In this document: positions 26,661 to 35,365 of the stretch, piece by piece
Layout: each line of letters starts with the position of its first letter
Position numbering within the stretch: position 1 is the stretch's first letter
Assembly (NCBI RefSeq): GCF_019720915.1
Contig: NZ_JAHKSI010000002.1
Span: 414,471 to 478,470 of the forward strand
Reading direction: 5' to 3'
Origin: Alkalihalobacillus sp. TS-13
GTDB taxonomy: Bacteria; Bacillota; Bacilli; Bacillales; Fictibacillaceae
DNA length: 64,000 bases
Program-made: the position numbers and the translations under genes
Notes under the pieces: generated by a model
Databases searched by the model: none
Told to the model about the DNA's origin: nothing
Seen by the model: the letters and a program-made list of their open reading frames with translations, nothing else

Positions 26661-27380
26661 TTAATATCTCGGGTATTCCTGGGACAATGGGTGGAGGACG
26701 ATTTCATCGATGACCATGTGTTTCGGAGCTGAAGCCATGTAACATACTGCTTCTGCGATGTCATCGACCTTCAACCAATCTTCCTTATGCACTTCACCCT
26801 GCTTGGAATCTGCAAAGAACGTATCGATTGCTCCAGGATTTACAGTACCAACACGGATGCCGTACTCTTGCACTTCCTGAGCGACTGAACCGATAAATCC
26901 TTGAACCGCATACTTGGTAGCAGTATACGCTGATCCATTTGCGATCGTCCTTCTACCTACATCAGATGAAATTGTGATGATCGTACCGGATCGTTTTTCC
27001 TTCATGAACGGGAGGACTTCCTTTGTGGTTAAAAACACTCCGCGCGTGTTGACAGCAAAGACTTTCTCCCATTCCTCAAGGGTTGTCTCTCCCGCGGTTT
27101 TGAAAAATCCGATTCCAGCGTTATTGATTAAAATATCAACTTGTCCGTAATGATCGAAGGTTTGCTTGAACGCTTTTTTAACTTGTTGCTCATCTGTAAC
27201 ATCGGCCTGAAGGCTCAGTACCTCGCTGCCGTTTTCCTCTAATTCTTTTGCGGTTTCATGGATCTGTTCAGAAGACCCGATGATTGCTAATTTCGTTCCC
27301 TCGGCTGCTAATCGGGTGGCAATTGCTTTTCCTGCACCCCGGGATGCACCCGTGATGACAGCTACTTTTTCATTTAGCAT
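26661..27380 (-). CDS. Short-chain dehydrogenase/reductase
   Basis: This 239-residue classical SDR has the nucleotide motif TGASRGAGKAI (10-20), NNAGIG, the catalytic Ser in ITISSDVG and the YTATK active-site pair (near 154-158). It uses NAD(P)H to oxidise or reduce an alcohol/carbonyl; the substrate is unknown. It sits between the symporter and the Phe operon, with its own terminator, and may or may not belong to aromatic catabolism. AGGGG precedes the ATG. Confidence 0.85.
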   Translation of the reverse strand: MLNEKVAVITGASRGAGKAIATRLAAEGTKLAIIGSSEQIHETAKELEENGSEVLSLQADVTDEQQVKKAFKQTFDHYGQVDILINNAGIGFFKTAGETTLEEWEKVFAVNTRGVFLTTKEVLPFMKEKRSGTIITISSDVGRRTIANGSAYTATKYAVQGFIGSVAQEVQEYGIRVGTVNPGAIDTFFADSKQGEVHKEDWLKVDDIAEAVCYMASAPKHMVIDEIVLHPLSQEYPRY

Positions 27381-27480
27381 AGGATGATTCCCCTTTCTAA
27401 CGTTTCACTCTATGTTGTCCGTACATCATTGTACTATATCGTTCGCCTTTATTTCGAGTTTTAAACCTTTGTTCGTCGGT

Positions 27481-27585
27481 TCTACCAATAAACCCTCGTA
27501 ATTCACAAATATCAACTGTGGTTTTACAAATAATCCAAAGTGATTTACAAATAAAACGTAGGATTTCACAAAATTGACCTCGGAA
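27481..27585. repeat. 21-bp-period array (TTTACAAAT core), five units
   Basis: Units begin at 27481, 27502, 27523, 27544 and 27565, each 21 bases long. The core is TTTACAAATA or TTCACAAAT; the first unit (TCTACCAATA) is diverged. The other half of each unit is variable. The array lies between the symporter terminator and the SDR start. Confidence 0.75.
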
Positions 27586-27590
27586 AATAT

Positions 27591-27619
27591 GAAAAAGAGC
27601 AGCTGCGTAAGCTGCTCTT
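27591..27619 (-). terminator. Terminator of the symporter gene
   Basis: AAGAGCAGC pairs with GCTGCTCTT around TGCGTAA, followed on the minus strand by TTTTCATATTTT. Confidence 0.85.
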
Positions 27620-27631
27620 CTCAAACTACTT

Positions 27632-28963
27632 TTAAATGAATCCAAGTGCATCAATGAATACGATTACAATAACGAGCGGTACGAAATACTTCAACACCAG
27701 CAGCCATAGTGCCAATAGCCTTTTTCCAGTATGACTGCCATCTGTCAATTCCGCCACAAGTACTTCACGCTTCATTTTCCAAGGTACAAAGATCGAAATC
27801 AACAATGCCCCTAACGGAAGCATGATGTTACTTACAAGGTAGTCCATCAAGTCAAAAATGATTTTATCAAACAATGTGATATTCCCCAGAATACCATATG
27901 AAAGTGCTGATGGTACACCGACTACAAAAATAGCAATCCCAATCAACCAAGCTGCTTTCGAACGACGCTGGCGGGAATTTTTCGCTACAGACGCAACGAT
28001 GATCTCAAGCATCGAGAACGCTGAAGTCAATGTTGCGAACAGGAATAATGCCAGGAAAGTAATAAAGAAGAATGTTCCTGCCGGCATTTGAGCAAAGACA
28101 GACGGTAAAACGATGAACAACAATCCTGGCCCTGCCGTCGGCTCAAAGCCTAATGAGAATACTGCCGGAAAAATGGCCAGCCCTGAAAGGATCGTAATGA
28201 AGATGTTCATCGCCACGATCGAACCTGCAGACCTTCCCAGGCTTTCATTTTTCGACAAATAAGAACTGTACGTCACCATGACAGATATACCGAGACTTAA
28301 GGAGAAGAACGACTGACCAAGTGCGAAAAGAACACCTTCAGATGTCAATCTGCTAAAGTCCGGCTCAAGAAAAAATCGTACCCCTTCCATCGCTCCATCC
28401 AGTGTCAACGAGCGTCCGATCAAAATGAGGAACAAGATGAATAACGCAGGCATCATCCATTTACTTGCCTTCTCGATTCCTTCCTTAATCCCACGTGCAA
28501 CCACGATAATCGTCAACAGGATGAAGGCAAGCTGAGAGCCTACAGCTGTCCACGGATTGGAGATGATTGTTCCAAATAACTGTTCATAGTCACTGACACC
28601 AGAAATGTACCCGGTTATGCTTGCACCGAAATATAATAGAATCCAACCACCAATTACACTATAGAAGGATAATAGAATGAATGCACTGAATACACCAATA
28701 CGGCCGATGAATTCCCACCCTGGTGCTATGGTTCGGTAAGCTGAAATGGCTTCTTTTTGTGTACTGCGTCCAATAACGAATTCAGCTAATAATAACGGTA
28801 GACCTACTAGTAAAGTGAATAGCAGGAATACAAGGAAGAATGCCCCCCCACCACTATTACCAGCGACGTATGGAAACTTCCAGATCGCGCCCAGTCCGAT
28901 AGCCGAACCTGCTGCTGCTAAAATGAATGTAAGTTTTGATGCCCATTGTTCTTGCTGCGCCAT
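27632..28963 (-). CDS. Sodium-dependent amino acid symporter (NSS/SNF family)
   Basis: This 443-residue transporter has 11-12 membrane segments. The family signature [20 protein letters not shown] near residues 17-36 forms the sodium and substrate sites, and the unwound helix 6 region ([17 protein letters not shown]) is present. Bacterial relatives include LeuT, TnaT and MhsT, which take up hydrophobic or aromatic amino acids with sodium. Here it precedes the phenylalanine degradation operon, so phenylalanine uptake is a sensible guess. GGAGGT precedes the ATG. A terminator follows. Confidence 0.88.
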   Translation of the reverse strand: MAQQEQWASKLTFILAAAGSAIGLGAIWKFPYVAGNSGGGAFFLVFLLFTLLVGLPLLLAEFVIGRSTQKEAISAYRTIAPGWEFIGRIGVFSAFILLSFYSVIGGWILLYFGASITGYISGVSDYEQLFGTIISNPWTAVGSQLAFILLTIIVVARGIKEGIEKASKWMMPALFILFLILIGRSLTLDGAMEGVRFFLEPDFSRLTSEGVLFALGQSFFSLSLGISVMVTYSSYLSKNESLGRSAGSIVAMNIFITILSGLAIFPAVFSLGFEPTAGPGLLFIVLPSVFAQMPAGTFFFITFLALFLFATLTSAFSMLEIIVASVAKNSRQRRSKAAWLIGIAIFVVGVPSALSYGILGNITLFDKIIFDLMDYLVSNIMLPLGALLISIFVPWKMKREVLVAELTDGSHTGKRLLALWLLVLKYFVPLVIVIVFIDALGFI

Positions 28964-29089
28964 AAGTACCTCCAGAACTATCTATTAGTTTTATATCTTT
29001 AATATCTATTCGTAACAAATATTTGTAAATAAGACAACTATAAAAATTTTACAGCGTCAAAGCTTTGAAGGATTAAACCAACTAACTTC

Positions 29090-30037
29090 TCAATACTTTT
29101 CATCTAACGTGCCCAACGTTTTTTTCAACTCTGACATCATACGCTCCAGTAACTCTGAAACTGTCGGTATGTCACGGATTAATCCAGCGATTTGCCCCGA
29201 ATTGATGAATCCTTCTTCTAAATCCCCTTCAACCGCTCCTTTACGGTGGAACTCTTCTGTCGTCTTCGCCACGAACGATTGAAGGTCCGCTCCATTCGCT
29301 TCCTCTTCCAATAGCTGTTTAGCATAAGGCGTCTTCATCAGGCGGCGGATTTTCCCATAGCTTCTGCCGACAATCGTCGTCTCTGTATCACCGGCTTCAA
29401 TCAGTTTTTGCTTATAGTTCTCATGGAAAACACCCTCTTGTGTTGCAATAAATCGCGTGCCCATCTGAACCCCGGACGCACCAAGTGCCAGGGCAGCCGC
29501 TAGTCCACGTCCATCTCCAATACCACCAGCAGCAACGACAGGGATATCAACCGCATCCGCCACTTGCGGGATGAGGGTCATTGTCGTCGATTCCTCAGTT
29601 GCATTGATTCCGGCTGCTTCATAACCTTCCGCAACGATGATGTCTGCGCCTGCTTCTTCTGCCTTTCGTGCATGTTTGACTGAAGCGACCACACAAATTA
29701 CTCTCACTCCGCGTTCTTTAAACTTAGGGATGAACGGTGCGGGGTTTCCTGCAGATAACACGACAACAGGCACTTTGTATTGTAACATGAGCACCGCCGC
29801 TTCATTCACAGATGGAGAAACATTCAGTGGAATATTCACTGCAAACGGTTTGTCCGTAAGTTCTTTTGTACGTTTGATAAGATCTTCGATTTCATCAGGT
29901 TGAAAGGTACCGATCCCGATTGTTCCCAAACCTCCAGCTTCAGAAATTGCAGCCGTCAAAGGTGCATTTGAAACGTTCCCCATCCCCCCTTGGATAATAG
30001 GGTATTTGATTTTGAGTAATTGGTATAACGGGTTCAT
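29090..30037 (-). CDS. Nitronate monooxygenase / FabK-like flavoprotein
   Basis: This 315-residue TIM-barrel flavoprotein has IIQGGMGNVSNAPLTAAISEAGGLG at the N terminus, the FMN phosphate region AAGGIGDGRGLAAALALGASGVQMGTRF near 190-220, and EGYEAAGINATEE in place of the GxEAGGH of classical enzymes. The family includes nitronate monooxygenases and FabK enoyl-ACP reductases; its exact reaction is undecided. An open frame extends to 30142, but GAAAGGA before the ATG at 30037 and family alignment fix the start. It lies within the aromatic locus without an obvious role there. Confidence 0.85.
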   Translation of the reverse strand: MNPLYQLLKIKYPIIQGGMGNVSNAPLTAAISEAGGLGTIGIGTFQPDEIEDLIKRTKELTDKPFAVNIPLNVSPSVNEAAVLMLQYKVPVVVLSAGNPAPFIPKFKERGVRVICVVASVKHARKAEEAGADIIVAEGYEAAGINATEESTTMTLIPQVADAVDIPVVAAGGIGDGRGLAAALALGASGVQMGTRFIATQEGVFHENYKQKLIEAGDTETTIVGRSYGKIRRLMKTPYAKQLLEEEANGADLQSFVAKTTEEFHRKGAVEGDLEEGFINSGQIAGLIRDIPTVSELLERMMSELKKTLGTLDEKY

Positions 30038-30091
30038 ATTGATGATCCTTTCTGTTGAAAGTAATTGTTGAATTGCGGTTAATCGGCTTTC

Positions 30092-30133
30092 TCGTGCACA
30101 AATTGTTTTAGATCGTGCAACTTTACGATTGGC
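30092..30133. repeat. Short 21-bp-period repeat (TCGTGCA core), two units
   Basis: TCGTGCA occurs at 30092 and 30113, 21 bases apart, upstream of the flavoprotein gene. A third TCGTGCA at 30209 is out of phase. With only two phased units this is a weaker example of the arrays seen elsewhere. Confidence 0.4.
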
Positions 30134-30280
30134 TGTTTTCACATAGGTTGTTGTTTTTGGAAATAGGTTTCAGCATCTATCTTTACACCATTCCATAAAG
30201 CGATTTAATCGTGCAAAACACCGGGTGAATCACTCAACTACCTCTAGTTTACAAGGCGCCTTCTGTTTTTCCATCTATGA

Positions 30281-30302
30281 TATAATCTAGGAAACGCTTT
30301 CA
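30281..30302 (+). promoter_or_regulatory. -10 box and cre-like site before the PaaY/YtoA-like gene
   Basis: TATAAT (30281-30286) is followed at 30289-30302 by AGGAAACGCTTTCA, which differs from the cre consensus TGAAARCGYTWNCW near its left end only. A cre at the transcription start predicts CcpA repression. No good -35 box is visible. Confidence 0.55.
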
Positions 30303-30315
30303 AGGAGGTTTTTTT

Positions 30316-30849
30316 ATGTTATATCCATACAACGGTCAAAGTCCTCTAGTGGACGAATCCGTTTTTATCGCACCAGGTGTACATATCATTGGTGATGTTA
30401 CGATTGGTAAAAATTCAAGTGTCTGGTTCAATACGGTGGTCCGTGGTGATGAAGCACCAATCCGAATCGGTGACCGCTGTAACGTCCAGGACAACTGTAC
30501 ACTACACTTATACGAAGAGTTCCCACTCATTCTTGAAGATGAAGTGTCGATCGGGCATAATGTCATCCTCCATGGGTGTACGATTCGTAAAGGTGCGCTG
30601 GTCGGGATGGGCGCGACAATCCTGGATGGCGCCGAAATCGGTGAATCTGCCTTTATCGGGGCAAACACATTGGTCCCACCTGGTAAAAAGATTCCACCTC
30701 GCACAATGGTGATGGGATCGCCAGGAAAAGTCGTCCGAGAACTGAATGATAAAGACCTTGAACTGATCAAATTGACGATTGACACCTATGAACAAAAAGC
30801 CAAAGAGTTTAAAGAAAACTTGGCGAAATCAAACCTTGGCGTAGATTGA
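30316..30849 (+). CDS. Gamma-carbonic-anhydrase-like hexapeptide-repeat protein (YtoA/PaaY family)
   Basis: This 177-residue left-handed beta-helix protein has successive hexapeptide turns (IIGDVTIGKNSSVWFNTVVRGD, SIGHNVILHGCTI) and the metal-binding histidines of the gamma class (CTLHLYEE, IGHNVILHG). It matches B. subtilis YtoA and E. coli PaaY. PaaY is a thioesterase that hydrolyses dead-end CoA esters in phenylacetate breakdown; proximity to paaX and paaJH supports that role here, but YtoA orthologues also exist outside such loci. AGGAGG precedes the ATG. The last ~10 codons are made of a dispersed repeat (30811-30864), so the tail is probably a recent addition. Confidence 0.85.
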   Translation: MLYPYNGQSPLVDESVFIAPGVHIIGDVTIGKNSSVWFNTVVRGDEAPIRIGDRCNVQDNCTLHLYEEFPLILEDEVSIGHNVILHGCTIRKGALVGMGATILDGAEIGESAFIGANTLVPPGKKIPPRTMVMGSPGKVVRELNDKDLELIKLTIDTYEQKAKEFKENLAKSNLGVD

Positions 30850-30904
30850 GCCTTAGTTGCACTTAAACCATGAGGTGTAAAGAAAACTTGGCGTAGATTG
30901 AGCC
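30811..30904 (+). repeat. 3'-end repeat (AAGAAAACTTGGC family), one copy plus partial copy
   Basis: A ~54-base unit, AAGAAAACTTGGCG...GGCGTAGATTGAGCC TTAGTTGCACTT, overlaps the end of the PaaY-like gene. A shortened copy (TAAAGAAAACTTGGCGTAGA...) follows at 30878-30904. A clear relative is at 46639-46694, at the end of yhfK. Confidence 0.65.
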
Positions 30905-30928
30905 AGTACAACACGTAGGTTGCTTTAG

Positions 30929-30963
30929 AAAGGGGCTGATCCATATTTTGGACAACCCCTTTT
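30929..30963 (+). terminator. Terminator of the PaaY-like gene
   Basis: AAAGGGG with AACCCCTTTT and inner TCCA/TGGA make a hairpin ending in TTTT. It is similar in sequence to the terminator at 46741-46779. Confidence 0.75.
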
Positions 30964-30989
30964 CCATTGGTCTAATCCGTCTATAATGT

Positions 30990-31172
30990 AGCGGACACCT
31001 CAGCCGCTATTTATGACAAAAAGAGGTGTTGGTAAGGATTAGAGGACATATGGTACCTTATTTGTGGCAAAAGCGCCTGATTTTTAATGATTTCTACCAA
31101 ATAAGGTCTCTGGTGTCCGCTAAACTCCAAATATGGGTGTATTGTTTACAAATAAGGTCTCTGGTGTCCGCT
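30990..31172. repeat. 183-bp dyad element with 51-bp internal period, copy 2
   Basis: Direct units begin at 30990 (AGCGGACACCTCAGCCGCTA) and 31041 (AGAGGACATATGGTACCTTA), and inverted units at 31099 and 31150 (AAATAAGGTCTCTGGTGTCC). Spacing is 51 bases in each pair and the dyad axis is at 31081. Total length and geometry equal the copy at 6286-6468. It lies between the PaaY-like terminator and the 3' end of paaX. A reading frame over the inverted half repeats QIRSLVSAK, with no ribosome site. Confidence 0.85.
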
Positions 31173-31190
31173 AAGTGTTTTGTAAGACCT

Positions 31191-32087
31191 TTAATTATTC
31201 GATTCGATGATCAGCGGGTGGTTTAACGCATCATATTTCTTGTCGCGGTTTTTCATTTCGTTTCCTTCCCTGAAAACATCCTCAAAGAAACGGCTTGCAG
31301 GCTGTGCCAAAGCCTTGTAGTAGTCACTGAAAAGGCTTGCAGCATAATCCCCGAGCCATTTTTTCGGTAACAGCTCTTGCGGCAATCCTGGATCGATAAA
31401 CAGGAATTTCCGGTATTCGTGGACAAGCTTCGTTCGCTCCACAAAACATTCTCCGTCCGACTTCTCCCCTTTTTCAATCTTGCTTTTATCGATGACATAT
31501 TTCTGGCTGTAGGTTTTGATAAAATCCTCGTACTTCATGTTGATTTCGTTCAAATCCCAGCATTCTTCCACGAGTTTCTCACTTTTATGAGGACCTTTAT
31601 GTTCAGATAGGAAGAAATGGACATAATCACGTATGTCATACTTTTCAATCATCTGGTTCACCTGTTTTTCTTGTTGATTCGGTGAAATCCAGAAGCTGTT
31701 GGATAACAGGCCGAAACCACTCCAAACTAGTTCTTTCCGCAGCTCATCGCGGATGCTTCTCTTATCCTCTGGAATCGTGTAAGTGAACATTCTCCACTTC
31801 CCATCCCATGTTTCAGGTTGAAGCTTGAAAATCCGGTTCGCCGCTTCTTCAATCCTTTCGACGCCTTGTTCCGTCAATCGGTAATAGCTTTTGTTCCCTT
31901 TACGTTCAGCGGTAACCCACCCTTGTTTGTTCATTCTGGATATCGCAGCACGGACCGATTGTTCATTATGTCCAAATTCCTTCAACAAGCGGATCAAACT
32001 GCCAATCCATATATCGTTTCCGTAGTGACGGATGTAATCTCCGTATAACGTAAAAATCATTGACCGTGTGTTCAGACTGTTTTGCAT
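31191..32087 (-). CDS. paaX: PaaX-family transcriptional repressor
   Basis: This 298-residue protein has the PaaX layout: an N-terminal winged helix (SMIFTLYGDYIRHYGNDIWIGSLIRLL and SVRAAISRMNKQGWV, about residues 10-75), a central domain with WRMFTYTIPEDKRSIRDELRKEL, and a C-terminal helical domain with RKFLFIDPGLPQELLPKKWLG. PaaX represses phenylacetate genes and releases DNA on binding phenylacetyl-CoA. AAAAGG is 9 bases before the ATG at 32087; a TTG at 32111 is possible but less likely. Shared palindromes at 26401 and 41639 are its likely operators. It is probably expressed separately, since a palindrome lies at 32202-32219. Confidence 0.9.
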   Translation of the reverse strand: MQNSLNTRSMIFTLYGDYIRHYGNDIWIGSLIRLLKEFGHNEQSVRAAISRMNKQGWVTAERKGNKSYYRLTEQGVERIEEAANRIFKLQPETWDGKWRMFTYTIPEDKRSIRDELRKELVWSGFGLLSNSFWISPNQQEKQVNQMIEKYDIRDYVHFFLSEHKGPHKSEKLVEECWDLNEINMKYEDFIKTYSQKYVIDKSKIEKGEKSDGECFVERTKLVHEYRKFLFIDPGLPQELLPKKWLGDYAASLFSDYYKALAQPASRFFEDVFREGNEMKNRDKKYDALNHPLIIESNN

Positions 32088-32201
32088 CGTGTTCATCCTT
32101 TTCCGATTCAATCTTTCAAATTACCCACAATATTAATAGGAAAACCCGGCGAAATCAAGCCTTAACTCAGATGCAGTCGTAGTTTCCCTATTCCTTTACC
32201 A

Positions 32202-32219
32202 GTAGTAAAACATTACTAC
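32202..32219. promoter_or_regulatory. Perfect palindrome upstream of paaX
   Basis: GTAGTAA and TTACTAC flank four bases (AACA). It lies in the 170-base gap between the enoyl-CoA hydratase stop and paaX. It could be an operator or a hairpin; no T-run follows on either strand. Confidence 0.4.
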
Positions 32220-32260
32220 ACTTAAATATGCCGTAAAAAGGATGGACAGTCTTTATATCG

Positions 32261-33034
32261 TCATTCTCCTTTAAACTGCGGCGGACGTTTTTCCCCAAAA
32301 GCGACAAGTGCTTCAACACGATCCTTCGTCGGAATCGTCACTTCATACGCTTTTGCTTCAAGATTGAGTCCTGTCTCCAAGTCAACGTTCATGCCTTGCT
32401 TGATAGCATATTTTGCTTGTTTCAAGGCAATCGGACCATTCTTCAGCATTCTTTCTGCCCATTGTTCAGCAGTTTCAATCAATTTTTCAGAAGAAACCAC
32501 TTCATTTACGATTCCATATTGCATCGCTTCATCTGAAGACAGCTTTTTCGCAGTCAGGATCAACTCCATCGCTTTAGCCTGTCCAATCAGGCGCGGCAGA
32601 CGCTGGGTACCACCAGCACCAGGGATGATCGCCCATCCGAGCTCCGTCAAGCCCATTTTCGTATCGACCGCAATCCGGAAGTCACATGCCAACGCAAGCT
32701 CGAAACCTCCACCGAAGGCATAGCCGTTCATCGCTGCGATTGTAGGCTGTGGCAGCTTATCGACTGCGGTAAAAACGTCTCTGATTTTCGTGACGTTACG
32801 GCGCACTTCATTTTCAGTGAGGTTCTTACGCTCTTTCAGATCAGCTCCAGCACTGAATGCCTTCTCGCCCGCTCCGGTAAAAATGACGACACGTGCTTCA
32901 GGATTATGATGGATCTCTTCGACGACTTCGCCTAATTTTTTCAATGTATCGTAGTTGAAGCAATTCAACACATCAGGTCGGTTCAGTGTCACATAGGCAA
33001 TATGATTTTTTACTTCGTATAAGATCAATGACAT
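32261..33034 (-). CDS. Enoyl-CoA hydratase/isomerase family protein (third crotonase of the locus)
   Basis: This 257-residue crotonase has the oxyanion-hole segments (FSAGADLKE near 64 and FGGGFELALACD near 107) and both catalytic acids at the expected places (ALACDFRI and TELGWAIIPGAGGTQRL: Glu near 114-137 region), so it should hydrate enoyl-CoAs. It follows paaJ by 20 bases in the paaH-paaJ-ech operon. It may share duty with PaaF on 2,3-dehydroadipyl-CoA, or carry out the otherwise unassigned ring-opening hydration. GGAGGAA precedes the ATG; the longer frame to 33109 is not supported. Confidence 0.87.
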   Translation of the reverse strand: MSLILYEVKNHIAYVTLNRPDVLNCFNYDTLKKLGEVVEEIHHNPEARVVIFTGAGEKAFSAGADLKERKNLTENEVRRNVTKIRDVFTAVDKLPQPTIAAMNGYAFGGGFELALACDFRIAVDTKMGLTELGWAIIPGAGGTQRLPRLIGQAKAMELILTAKKLSSDEAMQYGIVNEVVSSEKLIETAEQWAERMLKNGPIALKQAKYAIKQGMNVDLETGLNLEAKAYEVTIPTKDRVEALVAFGEKRPPQFKGE

Positions 33035-33054
33035 TCTGATTCCTCCATCTAAAA

Positions 33055-34260
33055 TTAGTAATCGTAACCTTCGACAATAGCAGCGATTCCTTGGCCGACT
33101 CCGATGCACATCGTCGCAAGGCCGTAACGTGTGTTCTGCTTACGCATTTCATGGACCAATGTCGTTAAAATCCGCGCGCCACTTGCACCTAGAGGATGCC
33201 CGTAAGCAATCGCTCCCCCATTAACATTGACACGGGATGGAGACAATTCAAGCTGGCGGATACACTCCAATGATTGAGAAGCAAATGCTTCGTTCAATTC
33301 GACCAGACCAAGGTCGCTGGATGACAATCCTGCACGTTTCAACGCTTTACGAGATGCGTGGATCGGTCCAAGTCCCATTACACGGGGCTCAACCCCGGCA
33401 GTCGCCGATGTAATGTATTTTGCTAACGGCTTAAGGCCAAGTTCATCAGCCTTTTCTTTACTCATGAGCAATAAAGCTGAAGCGCCATCATTGATTCCAG
33501 AGGCGTTTCCTGCCGTGATCGTTCCATCCTTGAAAAGTGGCTTCAATGTTGAAAGCTTTTCCAGTGAACTGTTCGGACGTGGATGCTCATCAGTATCGAC
33601 TACGATTTCGTTCCCTCTCCGGTCTTTATAGACGACAGGTACGATTTCATCCTTCAATCGTCCTTCTTCCATCGCGCGTTTTGCTTTCATCTGGCTTTCA
33701 TAAGCGAATTGGTCTTGTTCTTCACGGCCAATGTTATAGTCTTTTGCCACATTTTCAGCTGTTTCAGGCATGCTGTCTATTCCGTATTTTTCTTCTAAAA
33801 CCGGGTTCACGAATCTCCAGCCGATTGTCGTATCGAACATTTCACGGTTTCCACGCGGGAATTCCACATCGGGTTTTCCCATTACAAACGGAGCACGTGT
33901 CATGCTTTCAGTTCCACCTGCGATGAAGATATCTCCTTCATCAGCCATGATTGCACGTGCCGCATAACTGACTGCATCCAATCCTGATCCGCATAAGCGG
34001 TTGATTGTTGTCCCGCCAACTTCAATTGGAAGATCGGCGAGTAAGGCTGACATTCTGGCAACGTTACGGTTTTCTTCTCCAGCCCCGTTTGCATTTCCGA
34101 AAACGACTTCTTCGATCTGATCCTTCGGCATGTCCGGGTTACGCTCAAGCAAGGATTTGATCACGATGCTTCCGAGATCATCCGGACGGATATTTTTCAA
34201 TGCACCTTTATAGCGTCCGATCGGTGTTCTCACTGCATCAACAATGACGACTTCACGCAT
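33055..34260 (-). CDS. paaJ: 3-oxoadipyl-CoA / acetyl-CoA thiolase
   Basis: This 401-residue thiolase has the acyl-enzyme Cys at 90 (TTINRLCGSGLDAV), the His of GGAIAYGHPLGASG and the second Cys in MCIGVGQG. Length and the NRLCGSGLDA motif are those of beta-ketoadipyl-CoA thiolases (PcaF/PaaJ). In the pathway it acts twice: on 3-oxo-5,6-dehydrosuberyl-CoA and on 3-oxoadipyl-CoA, yielding acetyl-CoA and finally succinyl-CoA. Its ATG overlaps the paaH stop (TAATG), so translation is coupled. Confidence 0.92.
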   Translation of the reverse strand: MREVVIVDAVRTPIGRYKGALKNIRPDDLGSIVIKSLLERNPDMPKDQIEEVVFGNANGAGEENRNVARMSALLADLPIEVGGTTINRLCGSGLDAVSYAARAIMADEGDIFIAGGTESMTRAPFVMGKPDVEFPRGNREMFDTTIGWRFVNPVLEEKYGIDSMPETAENVAKDYNIGREEQDQFAYESQMKAKRAMEEGRLKDEIVPVVYKDRRGNEIVVDTDEHPRPNSSLEKLSTLKPLFKDGTITAGNASGINDGASALLLMSKEKADELGLKPLAKYITSATAGVEPRVMGLGPIHASRKALKRAGLSSSDLGLVELNEAFASQSLECIRQLELSPSRVNVNGGAIAYGHPLGASGARILTTLVHEMRKQNTRYGLATMCIGVGQGIAAIVEGYDY

Positions 34261-35126
34261 TATTCAGAACCTCCTTGCTCACGGTAATCATAGACACCAA
34301 CACCTGCTTTTCTACCAATACGCCCAGCTTTCACATATTTTACAAGCAGCGGACATGGTCGATATTTTTCCCCTAATGTTTCATGTAAGTATTTCAAATT
34401 ATTAAGCCGTGTATCTAATCCGACGAGATCGCCGAGTTCAAACGGACCCATCGGATAGTTGAGTCCGAGCTTGATCGCCTTGTCGATTTCTTCAGGAGAA
34501 CCGACACCTTCTTGAAGCATATAGAAGGCTTCGTTTCCGACAAGCGCACTGATCCGGCTCGTTACAAAGCCTGGGAATTCATTGACGGTGACCGTTTCTT
34601 TCCCCATTTTGACAGCGACTTCATTCGCAACTTTAACCGTATCCTCTGCAGTATCGAGCCCTTTGATGATTTCAATCAAAGGCATTTTATGAACCGGGTT
34701 GAAGAAATGCATCGCGATGACTTTTCCAGGCCGATTTGTATAAGAGGCGATCTCAGTCGGACTCATCGTGGATGTGTTCGTGGCGAAATAACAATGCTCA
34801 GGTGCATGCTGGTCGATCGTCTTGAACACATTCCGCTTGATATCGATGTTTTCTGGAACCGCCTCGATCACCATATCGGAATTGGCTACAGTGCCTTCGA
34901 GGTCGGATGAGTATGACATCCGTTCCATGCCTTCGTGCGCGGCTTCTTCACTCAACTTGTTTCGTTGAACACCTTTTGCGAAAATCGTATTGATTTCGGT
35001 CTTCGCACTCTCTAACGCTTTTTCTGAAATATCAACCAGAGTTGTCTTATATCCGCCGACAGCAGCTACATAAGCGATTCCCCTGCCCATGACGCCGGAT
35101 CCGATGACGGTAATATGTTTGATCAT
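34260..35126 (-). CDS. paaH: 3-hydroxyacyl-CoA dehydrogenase (3-hydroxyadipyl-CoA)
   Basis: This 288-residue enzyme has the NAD-binding GSGVMGRGIAYVAA (9-22), the catalytic His in AMHFFNPVHKMPLIEI (near 138-148) with Glu, and the C-terminal dimer domain (NEFPGFVTSRI; GLNYPMGPFELGDLVGLD). It is homologous to 3-hydroxybutyryl-CoA dehydrogenases. As first gene of paaH-paaJ-ech it most likely oxidises 3-hydroxyadipyl-CoA. AGGGAG precedes the ATG. No PaaX-like palindrome was found ahead of it. Confidence 0.9.
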   Translation of the reverse strand: MIKHITVIGSGVMGRGIAYVAAVGGYKTTLVDISEKALESAKTEINTIFAKGVQRNKLSEEAAHEGMERMSYSSDLEGTVANSDMVIEAVPENIDIKRNVFKTIDQHAPEHCYFATNTSTMSPTEIASYTNRPGKVIAMHFFNPVHKMPLIEIIKGLDTAEDTVKVANEVAVKMGKETVTVNEFPGFVTSRISALVGNEAFYMLQEGVGSPEEIDKAIKLGLNYPMGPFELGDLVGLDTRLNNLKYLHETLGEKYRPCPLLVKYVKAGRIGRKAGVGVYDYREQGGSE

Positions 35127-35168
35127 GTCTCTCTTCCACTCCCTTGTAAAATGGGTATGTTTTGCCTA

Positions 35169-35294
35169 TTTGTCCAGAAAATCCATGTGTTTGTCCAGAT
35201 AAACTGGATTTTTGTACAGAAAATCCAAGATTATGTCCAGAAAATCCAGGATTATGTCCAGATAGTTTGAAGTTTTGTCCAGAAATGACTTGAG
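35169..35294. repeat. 21-bp-period array (TTTGTCCAGA core), six units
   Basis: Units start at 35169, 35190, 35211, 35232, 35253 and 35274, exactly 21 bases each. TTTGTCCAGA (or TATGTCCAGA) opens every unit; the remaining 11 bases vary. It fills the gap between paaH and the aldehyde dehydrogenase terminator. The same core recurs in the array at 46788-46913. Confidence 0.88.
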
Positions 35295-35320
35295 GGAGTT
35301 TCATGTCCCTTAAAGCTGAA

Positions 35321-35347
35321 GGCGAGCAGCCTGAAAAGGTGCTCGCC
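35321..35347 (-). terminator. Hairpin after the aldehyde dehydrogenase gene
   Basis: GGCGAGCA pairs with TGCTCGCC around an 11-base loop, 19 bases after the stop. The following bases on the minus strand are not a clean T-run, so termination may be inefficient. Confidence 0.55.
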
Positions 35348-35365
35348 CCCATTAGTTCATTAAGG

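Noticed and set aside
27397-27654. Minus-strand open frame between the SDR and symporter genes
   Set aside because: It reads through the symporter terminator and the 21-bp array and has no start signal.
29015-29026. Palindrome ACAAATATTTGT upstream of the symporter
   Set aside because: It is AT-rich and short, has no second copy near related promoters, and is expected by chance in such DNA.
30038-30142. N-terminal extension of the nitronate monooxygenase frame
   Set aside because: It translates the TCGTGCA repeat and does not match the family; the ATG at 30037 has a good ribosome site.
31026-31226. Open frame with repeated QIRSLVSAK
   Set aside because: It is a reading of the 51-bp element; there is no ribosome site and the repeats are explained at DNA level.
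35169-35294. CRISPR-like appearance of the 21-bp arrays
   Set aside because: The period (21 bases) and the constant part (about 10 bases) are far shorter than any known CRISPR repeat-spacer unit, there are no cas genes, and repeats are not exact.
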